From Verrucomicrobiota bacterium (GTDB taxonomy: Bacteria; Verrucomicrobiota; Verrucomicrobiia; Limisphaerales; J093): a stretch of DNA of 64,000 nt. Under the pieces are notes generated by a model. That model was not told where the DNA came from, made no database searches, and saw only the letters and a program-made list of their open reading frames with translations. Below are positions 1-10,923 of this stretch, piece after piece; position 1 is the stretch's first letter; each line of letters begins with the position of its first letter. Made by a program: the position numbers and the translations under genes. The stretch is from positions 558,001 through 622,000 of the forward strand of contig JAOSKK010000023.1 in NCBI GenBank assembly GCA_027493615.1, read 5' to 3'.

Positions 1-715
1 AGGCGAAGTTGCCGGCGCCGTTGGCGATGACATGAGCGAGAGCGACGAGGAAGAACTCGCGGAGGGCGACGGGTTCGGCGGCGGTTTCTTCAAGGATGAG
101 GTCCCGCAACCGGACAAGCCGTTCGAGGGGGCGCGGGCTGAGGAAACCTTCGGGCAGGAGCTTCGCTTCGGCTTCGGAAAGCCAGGCCTCGAGGCTGGCC
201 GGGGTTTCCGCGAGCGGTTCGGGCCGATCTTCGGTCTCGGGGCGATGCGGCGGCCAGGTGAAGGGTTTGCGGCCGGCGGGGCGACGGGCAAGGTCGCTGC
301 GGCGGAGGATGCGGCGCAACGCGTGGCCCAGGTCCGAGGTGTCGAGGCTCCAGTGTGTCTTCACCCGCGAGACCAGCGCGGCGAAGGGGTGGGCATCGCA
401 GCCCAGGCTGGGAAGGCCCTGCTTCTTGCATTCGACCAGGGTGGTGCCGGTGCCACAGAAGGGGTCGAGCACCCAACCGTCTCGTGCCGGAGCACAGGCC
501 TCGAGGCATTGGCGCACCAGGTGCGGAGGGTAAGAGAGCACGAACCGGTACCACTCGTGCACGGGGGCGGTCCGCGGGTTGCAGGAGTTGACCGCGGCCG
601 AGCGGCCCGGCGCGGTGGCGGGCGCGTCGCTGGGGGGAGCCGGGCGGAGACGCGGTCTGGGGCGGGGCGCCGACGGGGTGAAGGCGAGGGCGAACTGGAG
701 CTGGTCGGTGGTCAC
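1..715 (-). CDS. site-specific DNA methyltransferase, N-terminal part (runs off the left edge)
   Basis: About 238 codons are visible and the 3' end lies outside the window. I start it at a GTG whose GTGA overlaps the sucB stop codon by four bases, which suggests coupling to the 2-oxoglutarate dehydrogenase genes. After a proline-rich tail the protein reads [16 protein letters not shown], then DPFCGTGTT at about residues 84-92. This is the DPxxGxGTT form of the SAM-binding motif I of N6-adenine/N4-cytosine methyltransferases. It continues with [20 protein letters not shown]. The catalytic (D/N)PPY motif should lie downstream and cannot be seen, so target base and order class are open. No restriction endonuclease is visible, so it may be solitary or part of a system outside the window. 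The family call is firm; the role is not. Confidence 0.8.
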   Translation of the reverse strand, partial: MTTDQLQFALAFTPSAPRPRPRLRPAPPSDAPATAPGRSAAVNSCNPRTAPVHEWYRFVLSYPPHLVRQCLEACAPARDGWVLDPFCGTGTTLVECKKQGLPSLGCDAHPFAALVSRVKTHWSLDTSDLGHALRRILRRSDLARRPAGRKPFTWPPHRPETEDRPEPLAETPASLEAWLSEAEAKLLPEGFLSPRPLERLVRLRDLILEETAAEPVALREFFLVALAHVIANGAGNFA

Positions 716-1973
716 ACTTCGAGCAGGAGACGGGCGGGTTGTTCGACGAGGTCTTTGACGCGGCGGAGGAAGGTGACGGCCTCGCGGCCGTCGACGACAC
801 GGTGGTCGTAGGTGAGGGCGATGTACATCATCGGGCGGAGGACGACCTGACCGTCGCGCCCGACGGGGCGTTCTTGGATGGCGTGCATGCCGAGGACGCC
901 GCTTTGGGGGGCGTTGATGAGGGGAGTGGAGAGGAGCGAGCCGTAGACCCCGCCATTGGTGATGGTGAAGGTGCCGCCGGCGAGTTCGTCCGGCTTCAAC
1001 TGGTTTTCGCGGGCGCGCTTGCCGAAGTCGGCGATGGCCCGTTCGGTCTCGGCGAAGCTGAGGCGTTCGGCGTTGCGGAGGACGGGGACGACGAGGCCGC
1101 GGCCACCGCCGATGGCGATGCCGAGGTCGAAGTAATTGCGATAGACGATGCTCTGGTCGCGGATCTCGGCGTTCAGGGCGGGGACTTCCTTGAGGCCCTC
1201 GATGACGGCCTTGGCGAAGAAGGACATGAAGCCCAGTTTGATCTGGTAGCGTTGCTGGAACTGTTCCTGGAACTGGGCGCGAAGGGCGATCACCGCGGAC
1301 ATGTCCACCTCGTTGAAGGTGGTGAGCAGGGCCATGGTGTTCTGGGCGGCGAGGAGGCGCTCGGCGATCTTGCGCCGGATCAGGCTCATGGGCACGACCT
1401 CCTCTTCCCGCCCCTCGCCGGCAGATGAGGCAACGGCCGGGGTGGGAGGTGGGCTGGACCGGCGTGGGTGAGGCCGGTGGGGAAGCGGGCGGTGGGGCCT
1501 GGACCGCGCGTACGGCGTCTTCCTTGAGCACGCGTCCGCCGGGTCCGGTAGGCGTGGCGTGGGCAGCGGGAACACCGTGCGTGGCAAGGATCCGCGCCGC
1601 GGAAGGCATGACGCGGGGGACTCGGCGGGGGCGTCGGTCTTGGCCTGAGGCGGTGCGGAGTGGCGGGCGTGGCTGCGCGTTGAGGCGACTGGGCGGGAGC
1701 GGGCTGGGCGGGGGTGGACTCGGCGGGGGCGGCGCCTGGTTCGAGGGAGGCCGACAACGTCGCCGACAGCGACTTTGGAACCTTTGGGTTTGGTGATGCG
1801 GCTCAGGGTGCCGTGGTCGGGGGCGAACAGTTCCATGGTCGCCTTGTCGGTTTCGGGAGCACGACGACGGCTTCGTCTTTGCGGACAGGGTCGCCTTCCT
1901 GTTTGAGCCAGTCGCCGACTTCGACTTCGGTGACGGACTCACCGACGGAAGGGACGGTGAGTTCGAGGGGCAT
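712..1973 (-). CDS. sucB: 2-oxoglutarate dehydrogenase E2, dihydrolipoyl succinyltransferase (frameshifted sequence)
   Basis: Transfers the succinyl group from E1 to CoA in the cytoplasmic 2-oxoglutarate dehydrogenase complex. The N-terminus [20 protein letters not shown] and the lipoylation loop ETDKATMEL form the lipoyl domain, with lysine in DKA. A Pro/Ala linker follows, then an E3-binding segment ([26 protein letters not shown]). The catalytic domain ends with [14 protein letters not shown], the acyltransferase His-Asp-Gly motif. These parts lie in different frames, so there are at least four indels near 1865, 1765, 1640 and 1400-1480. At the first, two extra C bases precede GAAACC. The ATG follows the sucA stop by one base, and the gene overlaps the downstream methyltransferase. 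Succinyl specificity is inferred from the SucA-type E1 next to it. Confidence 0.9.
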
Positions 1974-1974
1974 G

Positions 1975-4849
1975 TCAGGCGGGGGTTGGGGTCATGTCTT
2001 TGGTGCTGACGATGGTCTCGGTGCGGCGCCGCGGGGCGTCGTCGGCACCGCCGAACGCGCTGGCGAGGATCTGCTGGTGCTCGATCTGGTGGGCGCCGGG
2101 CGAGCCGGTGGCGGGGCTGGCGGAGGCGGGGCGGCACACGCCGGAGAAGGGGAGGCGGCCGAGGAAGGTCATGCTGACGGTGACACGGAGGAAGCGCCAG
2201 GCGCCCATGTTCTCGGGCTCCTCCTGCACCCAGATGACGTGCGTGCCGGCGGGGCAGGGTGCGAGGAGGTCTTCGAGTTCGGTTTGGGGGAAGGGGTAGA
2301 GCTGTTCAAGCCGGATGATGGCGAGGTCATCGCGGCCCAGCGAGCGCCGTTGGGCTTCGAGGTCGTAGTAGAGCTTGCCGCTGCAGAGGAGGACACGGTG
2401 GACGCCGGCCATGTCGACGCCGCGCGGGTCGGGGATCACCCGGCGGAAGTGGCCGCTCTCGAAGTCGCCGAGCGGGGACACGACCTCGGGATGGCGGAGC
2501 ATGCTTTTCGGGGGTGAGGACGATGAGGGGTTTGCGCCACTTCCGCAGGGCCTGGCGACGGAGGAGGTGGAAGAACTGGGCCGGAGTGCTGGGCTGGGCG
2601 ACCTGGAGGTTGTCCTCGGCGGCCAGGGAGAGAAAACGTTCGGGCCGCGCGCTGGAGTGCTCGGGACCGGCGCCTTCGAAGCCGTGGGGCAGGAGCAGGA
2701 CCAGGCCGGTGAGGCGGCGCCACTTGTCTTCGCCGCTGGCCAGGAACTGGTCGATGATGACCTGGGCGACGTTGACGAAGTCGCCGAACTGGGCCTCCCA
2801 GAGGACGAGGGCATCGGGCATGTCCAGGCTGTAGCCGTATTCGAAGCCGAGGACACCGACTTCGGAGAGGGGGCTGTTGTAAATCTCGACCGGGGCCTGG
2901 TGTTCGCCGAGGTGCTGGAGGGGGCAGTACTTGACGCTGGTCTCGTAATCGTGCCAGACGGCGTGGCGATGGCTGAAGGTGCCGCGTTCGGAGTCCTGGC
3001 CGCTGAGGCGGACACGGCAGCCGGTGTCGGCGAGGCTGGCGAGGGCGAGGGCCTCGGCGGCAGCCCAGTCGAGGGGCCGGTTGCCGGCGGCCATTTCGCG
3101 GCGCTGTTCGAGGACGCGCTGGAGCTTGGGATGGACGGTGAAGTCGTCGGGGACGGCGGTGAGGCGTTCGAGGTAATGGCGGAGCCGTCCGGCGGGGACG
3201 CCGGTGCCGGGCCCGGGGTCGGCGGGTTCGGGTCCGCCCTGATAACCGCGCCAGACGCCGGCAAGGCTGCTGGGGGGCAGGCCGCAGTAGGAGCTGCGGG
3301 CTTCGCCGAGGTGTTGCTCGAGCCAGTCGTAACGTTTGCGGACGATCTCGTCGGCCTCGTCGCGGGTGATGCCGCCGAGGCGGAGGAGGCGTGCGAGGTA
3401 GGCATCGCGGACGGAGGGCCGCTGCTCGATGAGCCGGTAGAGGGCGGGCTGGGTGAAGGAGGGTTCGTCGCCTTCGTTGTGGCCGAGGCGCCGGTAGCAG
3501 TACATGTCGATGACCGCGTCCAGCTTGAATTCCTGGCGGAAATCCAAGGCCAACTGGATGCAGCGCGCGACGGCCTCGGGGTCCTCGCCGTTCACATGGA
3601 ACAACGGGACCGGGAGCATCCGGGCAATGCTGGTGGCGTAAAGGGTGGAACGTCCTTCACCGGGCGGGGTGGTGAACCCGATCTGGTTGTTGACGATGAT
3701 GTGGATGGTGCCGCCCGTGCTGTAGCCCGGCAGACGGCTCAGGTTCAACGTTTCCTGCACCACCCCTTCGCCGATGAACGCGGCATCCCCGTGAATCAGA
3801 CACGTCAGGACCCGCGAACGGTTCTGGTCCCGCGCCCGGTCTTGCTTGGCGCGGACGCGACCGAGGGCGACGGGGTTGACGAACTCGAGGTGGCTGGGGT
3901 TGAAGCAGAGCGAAAGGTGGACGCGACGGCCCGCGGCGGTCAGGTAGTCGCTGCTGTATCCCATGTGATACTTGACATCGCCGCCGCCGAGAAAGAGGTC
4001 GGGGTCCTTGTCCTCGAACTCGCGGAAAATCTCGCGCGGGCTCTTGCCGATGATGTTGGCGAGCACATTCAGGCGCCCGCGGTGGGCCATGCCGACGACG
4101 ATCTCGTCCACGCCCAGTTCGCTGGCCTTGCCGATGGCGAGGTCGAGGAGCGGGATGAGGCTTTCGCCGCCTTCGAGGGAGAAGCTCTTGGCGCCGACGA
4201 ATTTCTTGCGGACGAACTGCTCGAAGACGATGGCGTCGGTGAGGCGGGTGAAGATGCGCAGTTGGAGATCGCGGCTGAGGTCGGCGCGGAACGGCATGCT
4301 TCGAAACGGGCCTGCAGCCAGTGGCGGATCCGCAGGTTGTCGATGTGCATGTACTGGGCGCCGATGGCGCCGCAGTAGATCTGGCGCAGCCGCTCGAGGA
4401 TCTCACGGAGGGGCAGGCGACCGTCGGGGCGGAGGGTCTCGACGTAGAATCGGCGGTTCATGTCGCTGCCCGAGAAGCCGTAGTACTGGGGATCGAGCTG
4501 CGGGATGGCGGGGGTGAAGGTGCTGAGCGGGTCGAAGTGGGCGATCATGTGGCCGCGCACGCGGTAGGCCCGGACCATGCGATCCACGCGATGCTGGAGG
4601 AGCATCATGGACTCGAGGTCTTCGCCGCGCGGGGAGTGCGGGGGCGGTTCCCCGGGGACCGCCGGCCGGGTCGAAGAGGCTGCGGGGCTGGAAGGAGGGA
4701 CCGGGGCGGAAGCCGGGGGAGGCGGTCTCACCGTGCTTCAGGCCGTCGAAGTAACGGCGCCAGTCCTCCGGCACGGAGTCCGGCTGGCGCTGATAGTCGG
4801 CGTACACCTGCTCGACGTACGCCAGATTGGCCGCCTCGGGCAACTTCAC
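1975..4849 (-). CDS. sucA: 2-oxoglutarate dehydrogenase E1, thiamine-diphosphate dependent (frameshifted sequence)
   Basis: Decarboxylates 2-oxoglutarate and passes the succinyl group to E2 in the TCA cycle. The N-terminal anchor reads [20 protein letters not shown] and [11 protein letters not shown]. The core has [53 protein letters not shown] and [19 protein letters not shown], all typical of OGDH E1. The C-terminal part has [10 protein letters not shown] and [11 protein letters not shown]. The span equals about 958 codons, normal for the family. Indels near 4680, 4300 and 2505 split it into several frames. The start is uncertain: I chose the GTG before [11 protein letters not shown] because the sequence upstream looks non-coding, and there is no clear ribosome binding site. 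It is the first gene of sucA-sucB-methyltransferase. No E3 (lpd) gene is nearby. Confidence 0.9.
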
Positions 4850-4974
4850 GCAGGGGGAGTGTTGGCCGGACCGGGCCCGCTGGGCAAGCGGGAAGGGGCC
4901 ATGTGGGAAGCGGCCTGTTCCCTTCGGACCTGCTCGGCAGCCATGAGCCTGAAAGCGCCGGTAAACCGGACGTA

Positions 4975-5029
4975 CTCCAGACACTTCGCGTGGAACGGAC
5001 GGGTTCCGCCCATCGCGAAGCGTCTGGAG
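4975..5029. repeat. long inverted repeat (hairpin)
   Basis: CTCCAGACACTTCGCG at 4975-4990 pairs with CGCGAAGCGTCTGGAG at 5014-5029, 15 of 16 positions. The inner part (GGAAC/GTTCC) can extend the stem. It lies about 125 bases upstream of the chosen sucA start. There is no U-run, so a simple terminator is unlikely. A dispersed repeat element or a folded leader of the suc genes is possible. Confidence 0.6.
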
Positions 5030-5055
5030 TGCGGAGGTTCACCACCGCTTTTCGT
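5020..5055 (+). repeat. dispersed repeat, GCGTYTGGAGTGCG family, copy 1
   Basis: Begins GCGTCTGGAGTGCGGAGG and ends CCACCGCTTTTCGT. A second copy on the other strand at 17330-17367 begins GCGTTTGGAGTGCGCCGA and ends CGGCGCTTTTCGT. The copies differ by a few substitutions and small gaps. Its first ten bases form part of the right arm of the hairpin above. Confidence 0.5.
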
Positions 5056-5197
5056 GCACGCTTCATGCGAAGAGGGAACGTTCGGATTTTCCGTAGCCGA
5101 ACCGCTCGGCCGAGGGGAGTCTGCGCCCGGCCAGCGGACATTCTACCGCAGAATCTGACAACTTGAGTATACAGAATCGCATATTATCCTGCGTTTC

Positions 5198-6157
5198 ATG
5201 TATATCAAGAGGGTCGCAGAACAAGTGCTGAAGCAACTGCTCCTCGGCGACAAGGTCGGGGTTGTCCTCGGGGCTCGCCAGGTCGGCAAGACCACGCTGG
5301 TTGAGTAGGTGCTCACCGGTCAGCCAGCGCTCTTCCTGAACTTCGATGTCGAAGTGGACAAGGCGCGATTCCTCGCCGCCAGCGTGCTGGCCGAGGCGCT
5401 GCGGACGCAGACCTGGGCCGGACCGGACCCCGCCCCCGAGCACGTGTGCCGGCACTTCGCGCCCCAGCTCCGGGCATTCCTCCTGCAGCGGCTGAGCCTG
5501 GGCAGTTACCCCGAGGTGGTCACCAGCGGCGAGCCCGAAGGACTCCTGCGCGAGCTCAGTTCCGACTACCTCTGGAAGGACGTGCTCCAGACCGGCCTGG
5601 TGAAGACGCCGGACCTCATCAAGCGGCTGCTGTTGTTGCTCGCGCACCAGGCGGGCGCCGAGGTCTCGGTCAACGAACTGGCGACCCAGCTCGCGATGGC
5701 GCGGCCCACCGTCGAACGTTATCTCGACCTCCTGGAGCAGACGTTCGTCATCTTCCGGCTGCCGGCCTTCAGCACCAATCCGCGCAAGGAAATCGCGAAG
5801 AGCCAGAAGGTTTTTTTCTGGGATACCGGCATTCGCAACGCCCTGCTCAACGCCTTTTCGACGGACGAATTCCGGCCCGACATCGGCGCGCTCTGGGAGA
5901 ACTGGGTCATCGCGGAGGTGGCCAAGCACAACGCGCTGCAGGGTTCGCCGGCGGAACTTCGTTTCTGGCGCACGCGGGCGCACTCGGAGGTGGACCTGGT
6001 CGTGAAGCAAGGGCCGCGCCTGCGCGCGTTCGAGATCAAGTGGTCGGGCCGCCGCGTCGCGGGTCGGGCGTTTCGCGATGCGTAGGGTGTCGAGGTCGAG
6101 CCGATCGGCCCGGACAACCCTTTCGCGGCCGACCTCCTGAACCTGTCGTCAGGCTGA
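5198..6157 (+). pseudogene. decayed ATPase of the AAA_14/DUF4143 family
   Basis: Starts MYIKRVAEQVLKQLLLGDKV with an intact Walker A, GARQVGKTTL. An in-frame TAG follows at 5308-5310. The frame then continues VLTGQPALFLNFDVE and, after only a short stretch, enters the C-terminal DUF4143 part: LGSYPEVV, SSDYLWKDVL, RPTVERYLDLLEQTFVIFRL, FFWDTGIRNALL, LWENWVIAEV, FWRTRAHSEVDLVV and FEIKWS. A second in-frame TAG at 6083-6085 precedes GVEVEPIGPDNPF and the final TGA. The segment that should carry Walker B (DEAQ-type) is absent, so ATP hydrolysis is unlikely. Two point stop codons plus internal loss, rather than indels in base runs, mark a real pseudogene. Its end overlaps the convergent gene by nine bases. 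Confidence 0.85.
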
Positions 6158-8685
6158 CCGTTCGGTCTGGCTCTTGGCGGACGGCGCGCGTGGGAGGGCA
6201 ACCAGGACCCGGCCACGGTAGAAGCGATGCGGCGTCTGCGGGGCGGTCGGGTCCACGAACGTGGCATGACCGGCGGCGTCGGTGACCACGACTTGTTCGT
6301 CCCAGTGCGTCAGGTCGGCAGAGCGGTCGATGGCATAGCTCGTGTCCGCCGTGCCGTGCAACCGCAGGGTCAAGCCCGTCGCCACTGACCATCCGACCGG
6401 CTCGAGTTGCGGCCGGGCCGGTTTCGCGGCAGGCAGCCGCACGGTGATCTCCGGAAGACCAGCCGCGTGCAGCAGCCAGTAGTCGCACTCGACCGCGGGC
6501 GAGGCCGGTCCCGTCGCAAGCCCAGCGAAGCCGTGACGCGCGGGGGTTGCCGGGTAGTAGTCCCACCAGGCCAGCCACGCGGCGGGTTCCGGCGTCTCGC
6601 CGTCAGCCGGCCAAAGGCGGGCCAGCAGATCCGCGCCGCCCGACAGCGGCCGGGGTTCGTGCCGAAGCCGCAGCCAGTACCACGTGTTGGGCTGCCAGGC
6701 AAACGTCGCCGCCGGCCCGGTTGTTCCGTCAAGTCCGACCAACTCGACGCCACGCTGCCCGGCGGCGCCGCTGCGGAAGCGGCAGACAAATCCCGTGCCC
6801 GCGGCGCCGTTGACGCCCAGCGCCACGCCGCCCAGTGAACCCGCCGTGTCGGGCGGGGCGACCATGCGTAGGCGGGCAAGGACCTCGGCTTCGAGCAGGC
6901 CACCGGCAGGGACGGCGGCCGTCAGCCACGCGGTGCCGGTGGGCGAAGGTTCGACGCGCAGCAGGCCGTCCGTCGCCCGAAAGAAATCGCCGCTCGCTCC
7001 CGCACGCGCCCAAACCGAGTCGAGAGGTTCGCCGAAGTCCTGCTGCCAGGCCGGACGTTGCTGACCGGCCTCGGCGGGCACGCCCAGCCGCGACACGGTG
7101 ACCCGCCGCACCTTCAGACTCGGTGCCTGCACGGCGATGCGGAAATCCGCACCACCATTCTGGCTGTTGAGGAACCGTGCTTCGAGCAAACGGAATTTCG
7201 CCGTCTTCCACTGTCCGGACTGGCCCAGGGTTACCTGGGTACGACTCGCGGTGTAGGCGCCGTTGAAGGGCGCGTTCGGGTCCGGCCCGTCGTACTCGAG
7301 GCGGAAGGTGCCGGTGCCGGCGTCGAAGTACTCAACCTCGACGTCCACGAGCATGTCGTCGGTCCATTTGAAGGAATCGTCGATCTGGAAGTAGACGTAC
7401 CGGCCGGCGTGCACCGTGGGAGCCGTCTCGCGGCACGGGGAACCGCCAGCCTCGGCGGGTCGGGTGGCGCCATCAGCGAACTCGAACTGCGTGAGGCCGC
7501 GCACGTCGTTGGTGGGGCCGAGCTGGACATCGACCGAGCGGGCCTCGGAGAACGGGCCGGTCGGGCGCGGTGGTTTGATGCCGGCCTTGAAGAGGTCCAC
7601 GAACTTCCGGTTCAGCTCGATGTATTGGCGGCCGTACTCGCGCGAGGCGGCAATGTCCGTGCCTTCATGGTACTCGTTCCAGGTCTCGATGTGGACAAGG
7701 TTCGAGGGGCGACGGAGGAAACGAATCCAGTTGCGCTCGAAGAAGGCGCCGTTCTCGCGCGGGACGACCAGTGGTTCGCGGCCCGGCACGGCCGAGTGGT
7801 CGTAGCCCGGGCCCAACGCGCCCACGCCGGGGTTCTTGAGCGAGATGGCACCGCCCCAGGCGTAGGTGTTGTCGGCGCGGACATTCCAGGAGATCTCCCG
7901 GACGATGTAGGGGTCCCGACCGCCGAAGTCGCGGGCGAATTCCTGCCGGACATAGTCGATGCACGTCTGGTCGTGGGCGGCGGCGAACCCGGCGGCGTAG
8001 AGGAACACGATGGGGCGGTCCTCGATCATGGCCCAGTCGCGCAGCGGGATGAGCGAAAAGAAGTCGCGGATGCTCTCGTAGAACCAGCGCCGGCCGTAGT
8101 CGGTGGTGAGATCGATGCGGCGGCCCGCGGCGTTGTGCTCGAGGGTCGATGTGTCATAAAACATCCCGATGCGCGGGGGTTGCATGCCTTGCGCCAGCAA
8201 CTCGGCGCGGGCGGTGACCAGCGGGGGCAGGCCGGCGAAGCTCCAGGGTTGACCGGCAACGGGGACGCCCGGGAGTCGTTGGGAAGGTTCACCCCAATAG
8301 ACCGGCAGGAGGACGTCGATGCCGGCTGCCATCATGTCGAGGAGCTGCTGGCGATGCCACGCCGTGGACTTGTAAGAGAACCCGGTGAGGGTCGGCGGGT
8401 GGTCGGTCAAGGCGTCGCTGCCGTCGGCGTTGGTGAGGTGAGCGCCGCTGTACACGTCGTACCAGTAGAAGTACGAGGTGAGCACCACGCGGTCGCGGGC
8501 GCTGAAGGAAGTGGCCGCGGCGAAGTCGTCGGGTCCGGGATTCACGTAGGGGCCGAGGGGCGGGTTGATGGGGGCCGCAGGGGCCAGGGGGCGAATCCGG
8601 GCGCGAAGGCCGCCAGGAGCAAGAGCCATTGGCGAGCGCGCGGGCGGAGCAGGGAACGGCGAACGCGAAGCGGGCGATGTTTCAT
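6149..8685 (-). CDS. secreted DUF5010-like glycoside-hydrolase-type protein
   Basis: A large exported protein of about 845 residues. The signal peptide MKHRPLRVRRSLLRPRARQ followed by WLLLLAAFA lies in another frame from the body, joined by an indel near 8590. The N-terminal half has VVLTSYFYWYDVYSGAHLT, GIDVLLPVYWGE, IGMFYDTSTLEHN and HIETWNEYHEGTDIA, a TIM-barrel-like pattern I associate with DUF5010 proteins. A jelly-roll-like module follows (YVYFQIDDSFKWTDDMLVDV). The C-terminus, from about residue 760, has SYAIDRSADLTHWDEQ and PHRFYRGRVL, the end module seen on many secreted verrucomicrobial proteins. It probably acts on polysaccharide outside the cytoplasm, but no substrate can be read from the sequence. 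It is divergent from the gene at 8809. Confidence 0.6.
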
Positions 8686-8771
8686 GGACAAGAGGATGCC
8701 ACGGAAGGCGGCGGGGATCAGCCCCTTTCCATCGTCATTCTTCTGTTGGTCATTTTGCTTTACAAGACGTT

Positions 8772-8792
8772 GGTCTGATAGGTACTTAGACC
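8772..8792. promoter_or_regulatory. possible operator: GGTCT-N11-AGACC inverted repeat between divergent genes
   Basis: A short perfect inverted repeat lies in the AT-rich 123-base space between two divergent genes for exported proteins, 16 bases before the ATG of the plus-strand gene. Position and symmetry suit a regulator binding site. The arms are only five bases, so chance is possible. Confidence 0.25.
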
Positions 8793-8808
8793 GCATACAT
8801 CAAGCCCT

Positions 8809-10861
8809 ATGAAAGCCTCATTCATTCCCTGTTGTGCGGTGCTCTTTGGCAGCGCCGCGTTTTTGGCCTTGGCCCAGACGGGCCCCTACAACCCGGAAGC
8901 GTGGCCGCCCACCATTGATCTCAACAAGACGGTGCACTACGTGGTGACCGACGGCACGCTGGCCTCGCCCGGGGGGTTCTGGATGGAAGGGCTCAATATT
9001 CTGAGCGGCGGTGATCAGGTCACCGACGACATCACCATCGGAGGTCACACCGGGAAGAAGGTGACGGGCAGCTACCTCAACGTGGCCGACCCGGATTTCT
9101 ACGCGTGGGCGGAATCGGAGTTCATCGACATCCTGGTTCAGGTGTACGGCGACGAGGCGGTGCTCAATGCCCAGGGACAACCTCGTAACTTCAACTTCCT
9201 GACGGGAACGCTGCCTGAATTGGCAGCGCCGAACGGTGGCCAAATTGCGGTCGAGGGTAAGAACAAGCGCTGGAACTGGGTTCTGTTCCGGATCCCAAAC
9301 GGCATCCGGGCCAGCGACGGCACCCGGTTGGTCGGCTCGATCCCGGCCAACGCGCAGGGCGCCTTCCAGAACGGCGGCGTCAACGGCGGCACCATCCGCT
9401 TCGAAAGCGTGCCCGGCCTCATCGTGCGCGTGATCGCGTTCGGCGAGGAAGGGGCCTTCGGCACACCGGAGGACATCAACCAGTTCCTCCCGCCGGAAGC
9501 CTGCGACCCGGAACCCAACACGAACCTCGCCGGCATCGACATCGCCGCAGGCACCGCCAATCACATGCAGGTCCTCAACGGCCATGATCATACGGTGACG
9601 TTCGTGGAGAACGTGGGCCCCACCGGGGACAAGCGGCGCGCCGTCATTCCGAACGGGACTTACCTGAACTTCGGCATCACCGACAACTACCTCGGCAAGC
9701 CCTGCAACGATCCGCGCACGGTGAAAGTCTGCGTGGACTTCTACGACGATCCGGCCTTCGCCGGAATGGACGTGCGCTTCGGCCCGGAGGCCTTCGCCAC
9801 CGATGACGCGGGCGGCATCGGCTTCGCCCCCGAAGCCAAACGCGTGGTACTGACCGGCACCGGCGCGTGGCTGCGGCGCTCCTGGACCGTCCCCGCAGTG
9901 AACCTCAAAGGGGTCAATGCCGACAACTTCACGGCCGGACCACGGTTCCTCTCGCAGAACGGCCAGGTGGCCGTGTCGCGCTTCGAGTTGGCCATTCTCC
10001 GCACGGGCGATCATCCGCTGGCCGGGCAAGACCCGCTCGCCGCGTGCGTCGAAGATCCGAACATTTGCACCGACGCCTATGGTCGGTACGCGGAGCTGGA
10101 CCTCGGCCGGGATATTCGAAACGGCCTCAACACAGGAAGCAGCGGCGGCGACCAGGAGATGATCGTCGAGGAAGCCGGCCCGGCGGGTGACCGGCGCCTC
10201 GCCGTCCGCGCGGCGCACGACGACGGCACCCCCGGCTTCCAGCACATGTACCTCAACTTCGCGATCACCGACGAAGCCCTGGGCCCCAGCTCCCAGCCGA
10301 ACGCGCACCTGGCCATCTGCATCACCTACTATGACGACCCGAACCTGGTCGGGACCACCATCCGGCCCGAGGTCTACCAGACCGAACGCAACGGCGTGCA
10401 GACGCTCGGTTTCACCCCAGGCAACTGGGCCGTCGCGCTGGAAGGCACGGACCAGTGGCGTACCGCCTACTGGGAAATCACCGACATCAAGTTCAACGGC
10501 GTGAACCAGGGTCCCCAAGCCGCGGCGCGGTTCGTCACCGGCGACGCAGGCGGCATCCAGGCGAAGATCGCCGTGACTCGCGTCCGTTACGCCGTCATCC
10601 GGCCCTGCGGACCGCACGCGGGCGAGAACCTGCTGGCGGAATGCAAACCCGTCACCGACGTCTCCCCTGGCCATTGCCCACGTCGGGAACAACGTCCAGT
10701 TGAGCTGGCCGGCCACGGGCAACTTCCAGGTGCAGGGCACCGCCGACCTCAGCAACCCGCAGTGGGCAGTCATCAATGCCACCGTCGAGGTCATTGAAGG
10801 CCGGAACGTGGTCGCGCTGCCCATCGGCACGGGCACCCAATACTTCCGGCTCGTCCAGTAA
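8809..10861 (+). CDS. secreted protein with two tandem beta-sandwich-like modules, function unknown
   Basis: Begins with a signal peptide ([23 protein letters not shown]). I do not recognise the family of the N-terminal 240 residues, which include [18 protein letters not shown] and [14 protein letters not shown]. Two related modules follow. The first has [23 protein letters not shown] and [13 protein letters not shown]. The second has [23 protein letters not shown] and [13 protein letters not shown]. Both resemble carbohydrate-binding or similar jelly-roll folds. An indel near 10665 shifts the frame, after which the C-terminal module [20 protein letters not shown] and TQYFRLVQ completes the protein. 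The dispersed '..FRLVQ' type end module is shared with other secreted proteins here. Likely cell-surface or extracellular. Confidence 0.6.
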
Positions 10862-10878
10862 ACCGGCGGCCGGCTATC

Positions 10879-10913
10879 GCAGCGTGTCGGGCTGTCAAAG
10901 CCCGACACGCTGC
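10879..10913 (+). terminator. perfect 15-bp hairpin, probable transcription terminator
   Basis: GCAGCGTGTCGGGCT, loop GTCAA, AGCCCGACACGCTGC: a perfect 15-base stem 17 bases after the stop of the secreted protein gene and 10 bases before the next ATG. No U-run follows, so it may be a repeat element rather than a classical intrinsic terminator. Confidence 0.5.
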
Positions 10914-10923
10914 CCGGAAGGCC

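Larger units (their letters stand above)
4850..5197. other. intergenic region with large hairpin and promoter-like AT-rich end
   Basis: No gene is seen between the start of sucA and the ATPase pseudogene. The stretch holds a long imperfect hairpin (4975-5029), a copy of a short dispersed repeat (5020-5055) and, at 5139-5153, the reverse complement of TGCGGTAGAATGTCC, which resembles a sequence at 11823-11837. Bases 5157-5200 are strongly AT-rich compared with the surroundings and probably contain the former promoter of the pseudogene, but I could not place convincing -35 and -10 boxes. Confidence 0.5.

Noticed and set aside
5308-6085. TAG as a recoded sense codon (pyrrolysine or suppressor)
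   Set aside because: Many genes in the window end at TAG and no recoding signal is seen; the gene also lacks a core segment.
10862-10923. Rho-independent terminator with certainty
   Set aside because: The stem is perfect but no U-run follows, so I list it only as a probable terminator.
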